Source of the DNA: Rhodospirillales bacterium | GTDB lineage: Bacteria > Pseudomonadota > Alphaproteobacteria > Reyranellales > Reyranellaceae | Assembly: GCA_003153415.1 (NCBI GenBank) | Contig: PLYQ01000181.1 | Location: 1,093 to 39,402 of the forward strand | Length of the DNA: 38,310 nt | Direction: 5' to 3' | Part shown: piece after piece, positions 37,167 to 38,310 of the stretch | Layout of the letters: each line of letters starts with the position of its first letter | Numbering within the stretch: the stretch's first letter is position 1 | Translations under genes and position numbers: made by a program | The notes under the pieces: model-generated | What the model was told of the DNA's origin: nothing | Databases searched by the model: none | Seen by the model: only the letters and a program-made list of their open reading frames with translations

Positions 37167-38310
37167 ATGAAACCCGTCTCGTCGTGGGGACGACTGAGTG
37201 CCCTCCCCCATGAAGTGGTCGAACTGAAGGACCGCGACGGCGTCGCGGCCGAGCTGGTCGGCCATCGCCCCGGCATCGCCTACGGCATGGGCCGCAGCTA
37301 CGGCGATGCCTGCCTCAATCCCGACGGCGTTCTGTGGAGTACCGCTCGGCTCGATCGTTTCATCGCCTTCGACGCAGCCACCGGCGTGCTGGTGTGCGAA
37401 GCGGGTGTCGTGCTGCGCGACATCCAACGCCTGGCGATTCCGCGCGGCTGGAGCCTGCCGGTGGTGCCGGGCACGCAGCTCGTGACGGTGGGCGGCGCCA
37501 TCGCCAACGACGTGCACGGCAAGAACCATCACCGCGTGGGCACGTTCGGCGAGCATGTCCGGACGCTGCGCCTGGTGCGCAGCGACGGCGAGACGACCGA
37601 CTGCGGGCCCGATCTCGAGCCGCAACGCTTCGCCGCGACCGTCGGCGGCCTGGGATTGACCGGCGTGATCACTCAAGCCGAATTGCAGCTTCGCCCGGTC
37701 TCCGGCCCGTGGCTGGAAGCCGAGACCGTCACCTATTCCGGACTGCCCGAGTTCTTTGCGCTGGCCGACGGGTCGGAGGCTGACTGGGAACACACCGTGT
37801 CGTGGATCGACTGCACGTCGGTTGGTGCACTGCGCGGCCTGTTCATGCGCGCCAACCCGACTGAACGACAGGGCGGTCCGGCGCGGCGCGAGCGGCAACT
37901 TCGGATGCCGCTGACGCCACCCGTCTCGCTTGTGAACGGCCTCACCTTGCGGCCCTTCAATTCGCTCTACTTTGCGCTGAACAAACGCCGGGCCGGGCGG
38001 CGCCTCGTGCACTTCGAGCCGTTCCTTTATCCGCTTGACGGCATCCTGGAGTGGAACCGGATGTACGGGCCATCTGGCGTCTTCCAGTATCAGAGTGTCG
38101 TGCCGCGGGCGGCGGGCCGCGAAGCCACGCAGGAGATGCTCGATGCCATCGCGAAATCGGGCGAAGGCTCCTTCCTGGCGGTGCTAAAGACGTTCGGCGA
38201 TCGCAGGCCGGCTGGCCTGATGAGCTTTCCCCAGGCCGGGGTCACGCTGTCGGTCGACTTCCGCAACAGCCGTGCGACGGCCGCCCTGTTCGAGCGGCTC
38301 GATGCCATCG
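37167..38310 (+). CDS. DprE1-like decaprenylphosphoryl-ribose 2'-oxidase (runs off the right edge)
   Basis: 381 codons of an FAD-dependent oxidase, absent from the track because no stop lies in the window. Motifs match mycobacterial DprE1: AYGMGRSYGDACLNPDGVLW near residue 38, NDVHGKNHHRVGTFGEHVRTL near 118, FEPFLYPLDGILEWNRMYG near 285, GVFQYQSVVP near 305, FLAVLKTFGD near 335 and MSFPQAGVTLSVDF near 350. DprE1 oxidises the 2'-OH of prenyl-phosphoryl-ribose, and DprE2 then reduces it to the arabinose epimer. The conserved GKNHH and the K of LKTFG are kept, but the cysteine targeted by benzothiazinones (NICVDF in M. tuberculosis) is Ser here. ATG at 37167 chosen; a GTG two codons earlier is possible. 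A dprE2 partner is expected just beyond the edge. Confidence 0.88.
   Translation, partial: MKPVSSWGRLSALPHEVVELKDRDGVAAELVGHRPGIAYGMGRSYGDACLNPDGVLWSTARLDRFIAFDAATGVLVCEAGVVLRDIQRLAIPRGWSLPVVPGTQLVTVGGAIANDVHGKNHHRVGTFGEHVRTLRLVRSDGETTDCGPDLEPQRFAATVGGLGLTGVITQAELQLRPVSGPWLEAETVTYSGLPEFFALADGSEADWEHTVSWIDCTSVGALRGLFMRANPTERQGGPARRERQLRMPLTPPVSLVNGLTLRPFNSLYFALNKRRAGRRLVHFEPFLYPLDGILEWNRMYGPSGVFQYQSVVPRAAGREATQEMLDAIAKSGEGSFLAVLKTFGDRRPAGLMSFPQAGVTLSVDFRNSRATAALFERLDAI

Noticed and set aside
1-38310. CRISPR arrays, tRNA or rRNA genes, complete insertion sequences, prophage genes
   Set aside because: I looked for regularly spaced repeats, cloverleaf-like segments, transposase or integrase motifs and phage structural genes and saw none. 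Divergent small tRNA-like folds could still be missed by eye.

Overview
The window is a dense, high-GC chromosomal segment of a Gram-negative alphaproteobacterium. The evidence is the strongly G/C-ending codon use, the many periplasmic solute-binding proteins of the Bug/TctC type, a folate-dependent TrmFO, a phasin (polyhydroxyalkanoate storage), and long antisense ORF shadows. A Rhodospirillales/Hyphomicrobiales relative (Reyranella-like) is my guess from gene content only. I found no rRNA, tRNA, CRISPR array, complete insertion sequence or prophage.

Layout. 1-8 kb: the 5' part of gltX (minus), a dienelactone hydrolase, two tandem Bug-type binding proteins 72% identical to each other, a small lipoprotein, a long-chain acyl-CoA ligase, an NTF2-like protein, a phasin and a DUF445 membrane protein. 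8-12.4 kb: a beta-hydroxyacid dehydrogenase, a secreted histidine phosphatase, a polysaccharide deacetylase broken by three clustered indels, an isochorismatase-like hydrolase, an alpha/beta hydrolase, a small c-type cytochrome and a deletion scar between two gene remnants. 12.4-16.8 kb: a tightly packed minus-strand operon (RidA-like, small unknown protein, glutamine-dependent NAD synthetase, CpdA-like metallophosphoesterase, atypical Nramp transporter). 16.8-20.9 kb: trmFO, a MATE exporter and a quinone-oxidoreductase-like enzyme.

20.9-22.95 kb is an accessory islet. It has palindrome-rich DNA, a HigBA toxin-antitoxin pair with a clear promoter and operator and a nearly leaderless toxin message, and a lower-GC orphan helical protein. 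23-31.4 kb: a TPR protein, a GMC oxidoreductase, a YghU-like glutathione enzyme, a PPOX-fold protein, a third Bug protein, a four-helix membrane protein made by internal duplication, a VOC protein and a DctP-type binding protein. The GMC and third Bug genes share a near-identical promoter block.

31.4-38.3 kb: a secreted HAD phosphatase fused to a DUF333 domain, a glycine-zipper lipoprotein, an HdeA/HdeB-like protein, and then the most interesting locus. A UbiA-family decaprenyl-phosphate phosphoribosyltransferase-like gene is followed in one operon, with GTGA overlaps, by two FAD monooxygenases. It is divergent from a DprE1-like oxidase that runs off the window. UbiA plus DprE1 is the core of the mycobacterial route to prenyl-phosphoryl-D-arabinose, so the locus predicts a D-arabinofuranose donor pathway in a Gram-negative bacterium, with two flavin hydroxylases attached for an unknown reason.
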